DNA from: Choanephora cucurbitarum
Lineage: Eukaryota > Mucoromycota > Mucoromycetes > Mucorales > Choanephoraceae
Assembly (NCBI GenBank): GCA_025331435.1
Contig: JAIWNI010000123.1
Location: 1-64,000 of the forward strand
Direction of reading: 5' to 3'
DNA: 64,000 bases
In this document: one piece after another, positions 45,334 to 56,000 of the stretch
How the letters are laid out: each line of letters opens with the position of its first letter
Position numbering within the stretch: the first letter of the stretch is position 1
The notes under the pieces: generated by a model
What the model saw: only the letters and a program-made list of their open reading frames with translations
The model's database searches: none
Told to the model about the DNA's origin: nothing
Translations under genes and position numbers: made by a program

Positions 45334-46269
45334 ACATTCTCTCTTTTTTTTTTAGACATTGCATCTGACTTATGTAATAGTACAAAACGCATCTCTTTTC
45401 TAGATCCTTCAAGTCAAGAAAAGATTGACGTTTACATCGAAGAGGTCTCTTCACAAAAAGAAAAACATACACTGTCTTTGATTGACTGAAAAAAATATCA
45501 ACAGGTACTTGACGCTGCATACGGTTGTTACATCTGGCCGTCTTCACTTGTGATGGCTGATTATGTTTGGCATCACCGTGATCAGTTTAAAGATGCAACT
45601 GTGTTAGAAGTAAGATAAGAAAAAAGATTGAGCACAGAGCAGACTGTTGACCTTCTTTAAGGTGGGAGCAGGCACGTCTTTACCTTCACTTGTGCTTGCT
45701 AAATCAATCAACCCCATCCGTTTGATACTGAGTGATATCCCTTCTATTCTGCCTGTTGTCAAAGGTTGTTTGGAGAAGAACCAACTGAACCATATCTGGG
45801 TACAAGCCCTTGAATGGGATTCTATGGGTACAGATAAAAGTATCGATAGACTGATTGAACAGATTGAGCTTACTTGGGACACCAAGTTGGACTATATTAT
45901 AGGTAGCGATACATTCTATGAACCTTCGCGTAAGTTGTAAAATCATTGTTGTTATCATTGTTATTGACCAATATAGAATTTGAGCATTTACTTGTGCTTG
46001 TCTCTTATGTGATACAGAGAAACAATCCAGACTGTATCTTCTTGACCACCTACCAAGAAAGAAGCCCCAAGAGAAGCATACAGCGCTTACTCGACAAATG
46101 GAATCTTCAATGTCGAATGGTACCAAAACATTTCTTTAATTTTGATGAAAACAAATATATTACGGACCATCCACTATCTGAAGTCAAAGTTAATGCAGGG
46201 ACACTTTCCAGTGTCTTTCTATTGGCTATATCAGGCAAATCATGCGCTCATGGCGTGATTTTTGACTAG
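45334..46269 (+). CDS. METTL23-like protein methyltransferase (5' end unresolved)
   Basis: Exons (about 45334)-45444, 45505-45609, 45662-45929 and 45977-46269. Joining across the 60-nt intron at 45445-45504 gives IDVYIEEVLDAAYGCYIWPSSLVMADYVW, the METTL23/family-16 N-terminal pattern, then VLEVGAGTSLPSLVLA (SAM-binding motif I), LILSDIP, DYIIGSDTFYEPSQF (post-I and motif II), and FLTTYQERS. Family members methylate lysine or arginine on chaperones, histones or translation factors. The in-frame TGA at 45487 lies inside the intron, so the gene is likely intact. I could not find a convincing first exon with ATG; candidate ATGs lie at 45148 and 45298. It sits between two Fanzor-like relics. Confidence 0.78.
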
Positions 46270-46769
46270 AGTTTTTCTTTGTCATAAAACAAAAACAAAC
46301 TGTTTGTTGTGTCGATAATATATAGTGGGAAAAAGCAAGTAATCCTACCAAGCTATCATTGTTGATAGTATGACTAAACTAGAAGTAATACATAAATAAA
46401 GGTGTCCTAATCTTGGGTGTCTAGAAAAATATATATTTTCTTTTTAAGATCTTTGTCTTTACCAGACGAGATGAACTTTATCATAGACTTTGTCTACAGT
46501 CCTCGGTCTTGTTGATACAGTTGATCTTGATTCCAGAACATCTTTTGAACAAACGTATTCCACTAGGATGTTTCTAATATTAGCAGCGGTGTTTACACCT
46601 CTATACCAAAATTATATTGAATAACTAAGAACATAACAAACTAAAAAAAGTTGGAGCATGAGTCTGTTCGGAGTAAACTATTATCTGCCTGTTATCCTTT
46701 GGTTAGTGTATTGATTTGTTGTATGTATTATGTGGTTTTCTTCATCATAGCATTTCACAGTAGAACGAG
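46270..46769. other. intergenic
   Basis: No gene seen. Probably includes the methyltransferase terminator and the decayed 3' end of the Fanzor-like relic B. Confidence 0.4.
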
Positions 46770-47640
46770 ATTCAAACATGTTATCATCGACGCTTCCAAA
46801 ACGATGCTTCTTTTTGCAATAATCACAGACGTGCATGGAAGTACAAACAAGACCAGCCGTTGATGGTCGTGCCAGCAGGTGGAAAGAGCTCAGAATTCAT
46901 GAACAGTAATTACAATGGCTTCTTCAGCAATAGCAAGTTGAACTTACTTGATAGGAATTGACTAACTACCATGACAAGTGTCACGAATGCTTGAATCACC
47001 ATACGCAACAACAGCTCTTCTGGTATTATCTGCAGGTCTCAATTGATTTTGAAAACAGGTCCTATGTATTTTCTTCTCTCTCTAAAACTTTTAGACAAAG
47101 AAAAGGCCAGCTTGAAGTCTTTTCTAACCATTGTTCTATTAAGGCCAACATAATTTCGAGCCATTTTGCAATTGAAAGATGAATAATTCTCGTCTTCACG
47201 ATAAAAGTGCATTCTATCGCTTTACTTGAGGGATTAGTTAATAACAATCATATATACAATATGAAGTAAGACTTGTCTTGTATGCTCAGAGACTAAAGAG
47301 TTTAAGAACTGTATAGCGCCTTCATTCATGCATACTTTACGATTTTGTAGTCGGTCATAAGAAGCTTGGATGCTTAACTGGGCTCGGCTTCTCAACTCTT
47401 TTTGTTATATCTATGACAGACCAGAACAAAGCTTATGGCAAGCATTGTTAACGGAAAAAGAGTGCTGCTTGGTCGTTTGCTTGCTGTTCAGCAGTTGTGC
47501 GTCAAGGTCTGCACTACAAGAAATATCGCGGGCACCTTTGAGTATATGAACATAAAGATATACACTAGTTAGAGACTTCACAGCCATCCATATTTATCCT
47601 TGCCAGGATCAATACCAATAACTCGATCATTCTAAGTAAT
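46770..47640 (-). pseudogene. decayed Fanzor/TnpB-like gene B
   Basis: Minus-strand broken frames give RVIGIDPGKDKYGWL at about 47590-47635 (RuvC-I-type Asp motif), NYVGLNRTMVRKDFKLAF, then RRAVVAYGDSSIRDTCHGS at about 46965-47010 (RuvC-II-type region), HEF followed by a stop, CW.DHQRLV, and CTSVCDYCKKK with the zinc-finger cysteines. This order (IDPG ... AYGD ... EF ... CxxC ... CxxC) is that of Fanzor2/TnpB-type RNA-guided nucleases. Multiple stops show it is inactive. The N-terminal half may extend toward 48240 but is too degraded to trace. Identification by motif order and memory only. Confidence 0.65.
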
Positions 47641-48845
47641 ACCAAAAGGATTCTTTTAAAGAAAACAAAGGCTTTTGGTTTAATCATTAATGTCTCTGTT
47701 AGTCTTCTGAATTTCTTTATCTATCAAATAATAAAAATGTCTCTTGTTCTGTATATTACAAATTGTGATAAAACGCTTCCATTATTCATCTCTTAGAAAG
47801 ATGCAGGGCTTTGTAGGAATGTCTATCTGTTAGATGAACATAATGAAAGCATTTCTAAGATGACAGAGCTGTTGACCTCCAGTTTGGTTTTCCCTTACCT
47901 GGTATCAATATTTTAATCCTGCAAAAGTGTTCGCATCTACACCAATGGTAGTCTCAAGAATACTGTGTTCTTTTGCAATTCAAGTACATATATCGTCTCA
48001 AGTTAAAACGATTTTTTGATACCAGAAAAAGCGTTTACAATCAACATAGCAGGTGCTGAGTTTGATGCCACCATCACAAGTCAAAGCAAATCTAGCCTTC
48101 AAGAAATAGACTGTTGATTGAGAATCGTTTTTGAGATACTTTTATGCCTTTCTTGAAAAAAACTAAAACCTTTGAAGCAAGCAGTAGCGTCCCTTTACAA
48201 CACTTGTTGTCCCTTCTTTCTAGAGCCCATCCAATGCCAATATTACACTTGGTTGAATCACTGAGTTTTTCATCCTATAACTCAACAATATAACTTCCTG
48301 AATGCTCACTATCAGGGTACTGCAGTCCAAAATAGCTTATGCTGAAATCATTGTTTTTAGATGACAGCTTACAGTGTGAAGAAAAGAGGATGACACAGCT
48401 TAAAAAGTTTATTAAGACTTTAGGACACCCAAACCTGGACACCAATATACGGGGAGCTAGGTTATAACTAAGGTAAGCTAGCAACAGCTTTATTAGGGAC
48501 AACAAAGTACTAGATAAAAGAACAATAATGATAGCATGATTTGACTTACTTTTGCTAGTCTCTCTGCTCGTGCTCATAATTGAAACCAAAGAAAAGCAAA
48601 ACTAGAGACGCATTGGATAATTTGTACAAGTGATGAATGGTAGTACAAAGAGGGACAAAAGCAAGGACAGAATTTGGAGTGTAATTAACAATCCTTTCAT
48701 ATCAACAACCAAAATATCCGCCCTCCAAAATAAATCGTATGACTGCTTTTCCTTTTTTCCCTCTCCTCTTTCTGCTTTTGTGCTTCATATATAATTCTTA
48801 TTTCTTTCTTACAAAATATACATACACACATCCATCTAATCATCA
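47641..48845. other. decayed interval upstream of UTP11
   Basis: No intact gene. A 104-codon minus-strand frame (48275-48589) has no recognisable domain. Some of this may be the lost N-terminal part of the Fanzor-like relic B. The CT-rich stretch at 48748-48790 is probably the UTP11 promoter or leader. Confidence 0.4.
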
Positions 48846-49702
48846 ATGTCTAGTTTACGTAACGCAGTGCAGAGAAGAAACCATAAAGAGCGTGGTCAGA
48901 TTGCTGGCCGAGAGCGTTTCGGTTTGTTGGAAAAGAAGAAGGATTATCTATTGCGTGCAAAGGATTTCCATCAAAAGCAGAATAAACTGAAGGCCATGCG
49001 AGAAAAGGCCCTCTTCAGAAATCCCGATGAATTTTATTTCAAGATGATCAATTCGCAAACAAAAAATGGTGTCCATATACAAAAACGAAATGAAGAATTG
49101 CCTGATGAACTTATTCAGTTGATGAAGACACAAGATAAAGCTTATATCAAATACCAAAGAGACCTTAGTAAAAAGGTAAGTCCTAAAAAGATAGAAGCAT
49201 GATTGTGCAGATGTCTTACATCTATTTGATATAGAAATTAGAAAAATTACAAGCATCTCTTCATTTTGTGGATGATGCTAAATTATCAGACGAAGAAGAA
49301 GATTCAGATGAAGAAGAACAACTTCAGAAAAAGAAGAACAAATCAAACCACATTGTCTTTGTTGACTCAGATACAGAAGCATGTCAATTCAGTCCTGTTA
49401 AGCATCTGGATACTCTACCTGAATTGGTTGACCGTAAATTCAACCGACCTACATTAAAGACTTTGAAGGAATCAACCATAGATACAACTATGACTGGCAG
49501 AGAATTAAAAGATATCAAAAAGGAAAGAGAGCGTTTATACAAAGAACTGGCTTCTCGTATGAAGCGTGAAGAGGAATTATCGAGAGCTGAACAGGAAATT
49601 ACAACTCAAAAGTTATTGCGTACAAAGGGCAGAAGAAAGCAAGTGGGCACAGACAAGTATGGATTACCTGTCTATAAGTGGAAGGCAGATCGAAAGAAAT
49701 AG
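48846..49702 (+). CDS. UTP11: UTP11, U3 snoRNP/SSU processome protein
   Basis: Two exons (48846-49175, 49235-49702) give 265 residues, normal for Utp11. The N-terminus MSSLRNAVQRRNHKERGQ and the following FGLLEKKKDYLLRAKDFHQKQ, LKAMREKALFRNPDEFYFKMINSQTK, and C-terminal RTKGRRKQVGTDKYGLPVYKWKADRKK are diagnostic. The protein is rich in Lys, Glu and coiled coil. It acts in the nucleolus in 18S rRNA maturation. Residues about 125-150 form an acidic insert (DAKLSDEEEDSDEEEQ). The gene is convergent with the WDR92-like gene; their stops are 23 bp apart. Confidence 0.95.
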
Positions 49703-49725
49703 GCATATAATAAACATATTTTTTT

Positions 49726-50817
49726 TTAATGAAGATGACCAATTTTGATGGTTTGATCAAATGAACTACAAGCAAATAGGCCTTTTCTGTCTTTGTGCCA
49801 ATCGATGGAAATAACGGGGTGTTTAGATAGAGCAAGGGTATTGAATGGCTTATGGTTAGGATGTTGAAATGAGAGAAATTGGCCATTCCCACTGGCAATA
49901 GCAAAGCAATCTGATTGTTGTGGTATATGTCGAATGGCCCATAATGTTGTATCAAATGAATTCTAGAGAAATAGTTAAGGATAAGTTGTCATACAATTAT
50001 AATGATATTACCATAATTTCGGTTGTTGTGACAGTCTCTAGATCAATCCAATAAGCAGCAGAGAGTGTGCTGACAAACAGTCGATGGTCACAAAAGTCAA
50101 TTGAACACACACCATCTTTCACTTTTGTCTGCCATAGATAGCGGGATCCATGCACATCAAACAGCTTAATGTCGCCGTCCTCATATCCAACAGCGATTAC
50201 CTTATGTCCCTTAAACCATCCAAACACAACTGCCCAGATATCCTTGACTGTTTTTGATTGGACAGTCAATATGGCTTTTTCGGGCTGTCTTACATCCCAA
50301 ACTTTCACAGCGCCATCCCGACTGCCAGTAACCAACTCTTGAGGTTCTTTTGCCTGATTGATACTGTCAATTGAATTGATAATACTTTCATGTGCTTTGA
50401 AAGAAATTAAAGGTATATCCAATCGTTGTGTATCCCTTAAGGTTCATGAGTTAATTACTTGGTTTAAACAGCATGTAAAAAAAAAAAAGATTTACCAAAG
50501 TTGAAGTTGCCCCTCAAAGTCACCAGTAGCTAGTTGACGTGATTGTCCCGTGAGCGTACTACAACGAATAGCTGAACTTGTTTCTGTCTAAGCAGCATAC
50601 TATGAATACTCTAAAAAAGGGGGGGAGGCTCTTTGAAAAAACTGACCTCATGCTGAAGCTCTAGATGTTTGCCTGCGATGCTATAAATGGTTATCTTCCC
50701 AGCACCTTCACCAGTAGCGCCAACAACACAAAGCCTTGATGACATTGGAATCCACTTTGAATCATAAGGCGTAAATGAAAGCTCCTTGCTGATCAAACAA
50801 GTGGTTTCGAATGTCAT
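49726..50817 (-). CDS. WDR92/DNAAF10 (Monad)-like WD40 protein
   Basis: Exons 50817-50647, 50587-50496, 50435-50012 and 49962-49726 give 307 residues (human WDR92: 357). Diagnostic stretches: TPYDSKWIPMSSRLCVVGAT near the N-terminus, RQLATGDFEGQLQLWD, AHESIINSIDSI, ELVTGSRDGAVKVWDVRQ, KVIAVGYEDGDIKLFD, KVKDGVCSIDF, and the C-terminal ISIDWHKDRKGLFACSSFDQ. These match WDR92 blade by blade. WDR92 works with the R2TP/prefoldin-like chaperone and, in ciliated organisms, in dynein-arm assembly. A fungus of this type has no flagella, so the chaperone role is more likely here. Start at MTFETTCLIS; the longer frame upstream is AT-rich and hydrophobic. Confidence 0.88.
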
Positions 50818-51211
50818 TGTTTTAACAAAGTCAAGATCTAGAATAAAATAGAATAAAAAAAAAATACAAACAAAAATACAGAAAATTGAGTTTTCCATTG
50901 CATGCTGTATAATGCTTAGTTACCATGACAGCAGAATATCAATCACTAGTTGCTATGCAAACAAATTCCCAGAAGCTTAATACACTCTATAAAAAGTCTA
51001 TTTTCTTTGCAATCTCCAAAGGATTTATAAAGAAGTAGGTCTCTTATCAAACAGAAAGGAGATTTATTTATGCTATTGACCTCTCTTTAATACCAAGTGT
51101 CTTTTATAAGTCTAAACTTTTTATTTTTTGTGTGTCCAATTTTCTCTTTTTTTATCATTATTTTCTCTTGTTTTTTTTGGGCTTTTTATTACTTGTCTCA
51201 ATAAATCAACA
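50818..51211. other. divergent promoter region, WDR92-like / SAP18
   Basis: 394 bp between two divergent starts. No gene. T-rich tracts at 51117-51190 precede the SAP18 start. Confidence 0.5.
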
Positions 51212-51972
51212 ATGACATCAACAGTAGATCGCGAAAAGGCAAAACTTATTTTATAGCATGCACTAAAAGATAGACTGAGTTGACAGTTGACTTTCTCTAG
51301 GATTGTCCTTTTTTGTTGAGAATCTTTACTCGTCATGGAGGCCATAACCCGTATGTCACGCCATTGATCCTTCAAGTAAACTTCTTGTTTCCTACAAGTC
51401 TCTTGAAAAACTAAAGAAAAAGTCCTTTTTTATTATAATTAGTCTTAGTCAATATACACTTGATTCAGTTCCTCAAGATGAATTGAGTCTTTATACGTGG
51501 TAGGCTTTCTTTTTAGAAAAATTGTTTTAAGCGATGAACTAACGCCATAGGGGGGGAGGAAAGGAAAAATGCTACGTTAGAGGAAATTGCCCAATTGATT
51601 GAACAGGTGATTCCGGAAGCAAGGGATTCTGATGCCCGTATTGCTTTTCGCCTTATTTATCTGGATCCTGAACGCGCTCGATATACCAGCCGTGATATGG
51701 GTCGCGTGGTAGCTGCAAGCCCTACAGAAGATCAGAAGAAGACACTGGAAGAATGTAAATTTTTCATTGGCGATTATTTGGATGTAGCTATTTTTATTGG
51801 CCCACCACCTGCTGCTCAACTCAAGAACAACCGTAATCGAGGACGATTTGATCGATTCAACAGTGGTCGCGCTAACAATGATCGATTCAACAGAAGAGGC
51901 TTTGGTAATGCTCCTTACAACAGAGATAATGGTGGCCGTTTTGCCAGGGACAGACCAGCTAGACGATTTTAA
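51212..51972 (+). CDS. SAP18-like protein (Sin3/ASAP complex) with RG-rich tail
   Basis: Four exons (51212-51238, 51301-51350, 51449-51499, 51564-51972) give 178 residues. The join produces VDREK/DCPFLLRIFTRHGGHN, LYTW/KNATLEEIAQLIEQVIPEAR, FRLIYLDPERARY and FFIGDYLDVAIF, the conserved SAP18 ubiquitin-like fold. SAP18 bridges RNA-binding proteins to Sin3 deacetylase or the exon-junction ASAP complex. The C-terminal 45 residues are an Arg/Gly/Asn/Phe-rich tail (NRGRFDRFNSGR...), longer than usual and likely RNA-binding. Intron 1 has a GC donor (AAG/GCAAAA at 51239), chosen because it keeps the conserved DREK. Intron 2 has two in-frame acceptors six bases apart (TTAGTCTTAG). Intron 3 ends after an unusual G-rich stretch. 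Confidence 0.9.
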
Positions 51973-52061
51973 AAGAAAATGAGATAAATAAAAACTTTGA
52001 TCTTAAATGATAAGCTTAAGTAAGAAAAAGAGAGATAGCATTCTCTCTACATTAAATAACT

Positions 52062-53249
52062 ATGATTATCTTATTTCCACTCCATTTCTCTTTCTCTCTT
52101 TTGCTCGTTTCTAAAATCATGTTCCTTATCTTAGCGTTAAGTTTCATTTATATTCAGTGTATTATAGCAGTAAATCCATGCTCAGGTACATTGAAAATTA
52201 AATCACCACAAGATCTGGATGAATTACGACTCTGTCAAGTCTTTGAGGGGTCTATCTATGTTCAAAATGTATCTTTAGGTGAACAGATCAGTTTACCGTT
52301 GCTTCAACGTGTTTCAGGTAACTTAATACTAGAAGACTTATCAGATCCAAATCAGATCATTTTGGCCGGTTTAAGAAAAGTCGACGGACAGCTCAAGTTG
52401 CACAACAATCTTGCTTTAAAACGCTTGGACCTAACTCAACTTGCTTCTGCACACTCACTTGAAATCACATCAGAGCCTGTTCTAGAAGCCATCACATTTC
52501 CTTCAGGCTTAAGTCAACTAGATAGGCTTATCATTAGTGACACTATGATCAGTCAAATGGATGGAATCACAGCCAACAAGATGCAGGAAATTGAGATCAT
52601 AAACAATAAGAAACTGGAGAAAATCACCTTAAATAATATAGAAGAGATCAATGCAATCAAAATAGCATCAAACGGCCCTCTTGCATCATTAGATTTATCG
52701 GGAATGAATTATATTGCTTCAGGCGAATTCAAGAACCTTCATACAGTTACAGGCTTTGATAATATCGGATACTCTGGCAACATTGCCTTTATCTCAAATT
52801 CATTTAGTACCCTAGTCATGTCCAATCTGACTCGCTTGACAGGCACTCTTTCTCTCTCAGACAATCATTTACTGACCAGTCTCTCTGTTCCTCTACTTGA
52901 ACAGATAGGTGGTGCTTTGGCTATGTATAACAATAACCAGCTCCATCAGGTAGAAGCGCCCCGTTTACATACAGTAGAAGGTGCTGTGGATTTATCTGGT
53001 AATTTTACAGATATCAGTTTTCCCAGTGTGATGGACATTCGTGGTGGTATGAACGTACAATCCAGTCAAGAGATGCCTTGTGATGAAATCAACAAGCTTA
53101 GAACAATCACACAAGGTAGCGATTTCATCTGTCGATCAAATGTCATTAGTCCTCAACCCAAGTTCATTAGACAAACCAATGGCTCAAGCATCTCGTTTGT
53201 TTCCATCCATTGGTTGTATACTTTGATTACCTTTTTATTAATAAACTAA
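52062..53249 (+). CDS. Ecm33/Sps2-like GPI-anchored cell-wall protein
   Basis: Single exon. The true start is probably the second Met (52119), which begins a clean signal peptide (MFLILALSFIYIQCIIAVNP); the first ATG adds 19 hydrophobic residues. The mature part starts PCSGTLKIKSPQDLDELRLCQVFEGSIYV and carries receptor-L-domain (leucine-rich) repeats such as LPLLQRVSGNLIL, LRKVDGQLKL, LSVPLLEQIGGALAMYNN and RLHTVEGAVDLSGN, with a C-terminal cysteine pair (EMPCDEINKL, DFICRS). The end is a hydrophobic tail (SFVSIHWLYTLITFLLIN) after a NGSS site, consistent with GPI attachment. Ecm33-like proteins maintain wall structure. Convergent with the uL10m gene. Confidence 0.88.
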   Translation: MIILFPLHFSFSLLLVSKIMFLILALSFIYIQCIIAVNPCSGTLKIKSPQDLDELRLCQVFEGSIYVQNVSLGEQISLPLLQRVSGNLILEDLSDPNQIILAGLRKVDGQLKLHNNLALKRLDLTQLASAHSLEITSEPVLEAITFPSGLSQLDRLIISDTMISQMDGITANKMQEIEIINNKKLEKITLNNIEEINAIKIASNGPLASLDLSGMNYIASGEFKNLHTVTGFDNIGYSGNIAFISNSFSTLVMSNLTRLTGTLSLSDNHLLTSLSVPLLEQIGGALAMYNNNQLHQVEAPRLHTVEGAVDLSGNFTDISFPSVMDIRGGMNVQSSQEMPCDEINKLRTITQGSDFICRSNVISPQPKFIRQTNGSSISFVSIHWLYTLITFLLIN

Positions 53250-53322
53250 TGCCTATCTTCTTTTTTTCTTAATCCTTTGATACTAGTTCTATACATATTT
53301 TTTTTTTTTTGCTTTTATTATC

Positions 53323-54015
53323 TTAAATTCTTCTATCCAACACACTGTGTAATTCACTAGCAGGTTGCTCCAAAGTGCCCAACAATTTACGGGCAGGTGC
53401 TTCAACCACACCAACTACTTGAGCTCTCAATTGATCAATTGTGGGCAATTCAACCACCTTTAATACATCTGCTTGCGTCAAAAGCACATTATCCAATTTA
53501 CCACCTAACAGTAACAACTTCTTGTTCTTGGACAAGAATTCAATTGATTTCTTCATCAATTCGGGTTGTTCATTGTCAGCCACGTTGGTAGACAAGACGC
53601 AGGTGGGACCGTTGATTAAAGGTTCCAAATTAGCATATTTGGTTTGACGTAAGGCAGATGAAAATACACCTGTGCGCAAGACTGTAAGTTTGATAGAACC
53701 TAACTCGCCTAACTGTTGTCTTAATTGAGTGAATTCCTTGACAGTCAAGTTATTGTGCTGGAAGATAAAGACGGCACGGTTGTTGTCGATGATGTCTGCA
53801 TATTGATTATGGAGATACACACGGCGAGGAGGATGAACTGTCTTTTTCTCGGTGGCGTCTATAGAAGCTACGATAAGCTGACATGTCTATCTCATTCTCG
53901 ATAACTTACAAGTACGGATACAGGGGGTGAAGATAGCACAGTTGGTAGGCTTTAAGCTACGAACAAATTTTTGGCTCACTAGCAATGGATCGTAAACAAC
54001 TGAAGGCCTTCTCAT
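53323..54015 (-). CDS. mitochondrial ribosomal protein uL10m
   Basis: Exons 54015-53910 and 53867-53323 give 216 residues. The N-terminus is basic and hydroxylated (MRRPSVVYDPLLVSQKFVRSLKPTNC ... CIRTSS), fitting a mitochondrial presequence. Then come KKTVHPPRRVYLHNQYADIIDNNRAVFIFQHNNLTVKEFTQLRQQL, LTVLRTGVFSSALRQ, GPTCVLSTN, KLLLLGGKLDNVLL and the C-terminal PASELHSVL, matching fungal uL10m (yeast Mrpl11). It forms the stalk base of the mitochondrial large subunit. Another ATG lies upstream (about 54057) but its frame stops at once, so it is probably in the 5' UTR. Confidence 0.88.
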
Positions 54016-54560
54016 TCGTTAGGATTCAATTTAGGTATTACCTGATCTCAAAGACATGGTTCTATAGTTTGAAAAAGAGAGAGAAAATCAATCAAAAAAA
54101 ATATTTTATTGACGGATTTGGTACTCACACCCTGAAACTAAAACCGACGTAGGCAAATAAGCAGCCAATAAAATTCTTAAGGCTTGGTACCTGAATAGAA
54201 TCATGCAATTTTTTATTTTCGAATTATGACTTTTTTTTTTGAACAATTATAAAGGCTTCAGTCTCACGCACAACTCATACTTCGTATGATGAAAATAGCT
54301 GAGAAGGAAGCATGAATGAAAAATCATGTGAAATATAAACTGACAATTTTGGTTAATTTTTGCACGACGCGGTTAATCTTAATGTTGGGCTTTCTGTTAA
54401 GTTACTTGAATGATGACTTGGGATTTGATTTTTTAACCATTTCAATATGGAACTATTTGTCTGACAGGTTGAGCTTCAGCTTGTAACTTTTACAGTGAAT
54501 TCATAGAAATCGCTCGAGGCTGATCAAGGGCTAATTTGACGTTGATTACATGTAACAACA
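54016..54560. other. intergenic
   Basis: No gene seen. Right-hand boundary of the housekeeping block. Confidence 0.45.
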
Positions 54561-54965
54561 TCAGAATAACAATGGGATTGATTTAGAAAAGTCGATAACA
54601 TTGCTGTGGTCTTTAGCATACGACTTGCAAGTTAGCAAGATTAATTTGCCCATCTTATCATACATTAACGCCAAATTATCGTTGTCTTTACTTGGAAAAA
54701 CTTCATTAAGTAAAGCCATAATCCCGTCTTTTTCATAATTCTTGTTTAGCTTTGGATAAGGGAAGCTTGGCAACAGTATTACAGGTGTCATATTGAGTTG
54801 ACTAGTTGTTTGTGGTCCCTGAAGTATCTCTTGAATTTAACTGTCGAGACCAACAAGGTGACCGGAATTCGTACTGATTTGGTCAACAGAAAAATTCTTC
54901 CAGGCATTCAATTCATCTTTTAAACCTTGGATGCATTCAAGCAAGTTAGCAATATACTTGGGGAG
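54561..54965 (-). pseudogene. unrecognised coding relic
   Basis: A frame on the minus strand reads LPKYIANLLECIQGLKDELNAWKNFSVDQ, passes an in-frame TAA at about 54838, and continues VILLPSFPYPKLNKNYEKDGIMALLNEVFPSKDNDNLALMYDKMGK to a stop at 54561. Amino-acid usage is coding-like. I do not recognise the family. The internal stop suggests a relic; a missed intron is possible. Confidence 0.4.
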
Positions 54966-55559
54966 TGGAGTTGTTTTTAAGAGACATGTTTAAATAAATG
55001 TCTACAATTAATTACAAAATACGAAAGTTAGATTTAATTGACTATGTATTTCAGGTTCTCAGAAGAATGGACACTTACTTTGTATTGAAATTGAATGAGT
55101 TCTGTTGACAACAACAGAGGCCCAAAGACATTAGGCTACTTCACCTTCCTCTCGCAAATATGTAAATACATATTACCTTTTTTGTGATCTTGAGGAAACG
55201 TAATGAAAAATAAAAGAAAGTACAAAGTTCGAAGAAGTTGGTTCAATTTTAAAAGAGAGCTTACCTGGGATTCCACAATAGTCCTGGAACAAATTTTTCT
55301 AGTAAGTTGACAGAACAATCTAAAAGCAAAGCTGATCTGCATTTGTCAGTTACGGTGCAAATTGATTTGGCTTGTGACTGGACGCCCTTGATTTTCAAGT
55401 ACCTCATAGTATCTTGAATAACAGGCTTTGAGTGCCGTTTGTATCAAAGTTGCATATATAAAGAGAACTGTCGAACAATGCTAAGTCATCATCTTTTTTT
55501 TCATTGACATCCTTTGCTGCAAGATTTACCAATCAAACTTCAAGAAGAAAGAGCTTGCT
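54966..55559. other. intergenic or decayed sequence
   Basis: Short frames only. May include decayed upstream exons of the relic at 54561-54965. Confidence 0.35.
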
Positions 55560-56000
55560 AAGCACGAAGATCAATATGAGCAAGAACAGCTTCAATAAGA
55601 GTTCAGTCGCCTGAAGAGTACTGCCAAGGTCTACTACTCCTTTGCATCATCCTGTATTGACGATGTAGTGATGCTTAATGCTCGAACATCTGGAATTGAA
55701 GCCTACTTAGACTTATCTTCTGTTTCAAGTAATGCTAATATCCTCATAGCTAAATTTGCTTTAATAGGTATTGATGGTGCTGCAGAAAACAATGAAGAAC
55801 TTATAGAAGCACTTCATGATGTAAAACAGGCAAATGATTTTCTGAAAGACCTCTTGGAGACTGTGGATCTTCTGCTCAAAGTCAGCCTAAACATCAGCGG
55901 CAAGTTGTTAGATCAGCAGATGAAGATCAACATTGACTTCAAGATGGTATTGTGGGAAAAGAAAATTAGGTATGATGCCGAAGTAACTATAGTCAAATAG
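55560..56000 (+). pseudogene. unrecognised coding relic
   Basis: A plus-strand frame (AKVYYSFASSCIDDVVMLN, EAYLDLSSVSSNANILIAKF, ENNEELIEALHDVKQANDF, LLKVSLNISGKLLDQQMKI) is coding-like for 110 codons from 55668, with further in-frame codons upstream interrupted by TAA at about 55596. No domain recognised, helical and hydrophilic overall. Probably a fragment of a dead gene. Confidence 0.4.

Noticed and set aside
45487..45489. In-frame TGA suggesting that the METTL23-like gene is a pseudogene
   Set aside because: It lies inside a 60-nt GT-AG intron (45445-45504); splicing restores EEVLDAAYGCYIWPSS.
54057..54059. Upstream ATG for uL10m (MSLRSGNT)
   Set aside because: The frame stops after eight codons and no splice option joins it in frame to the downstream exon.
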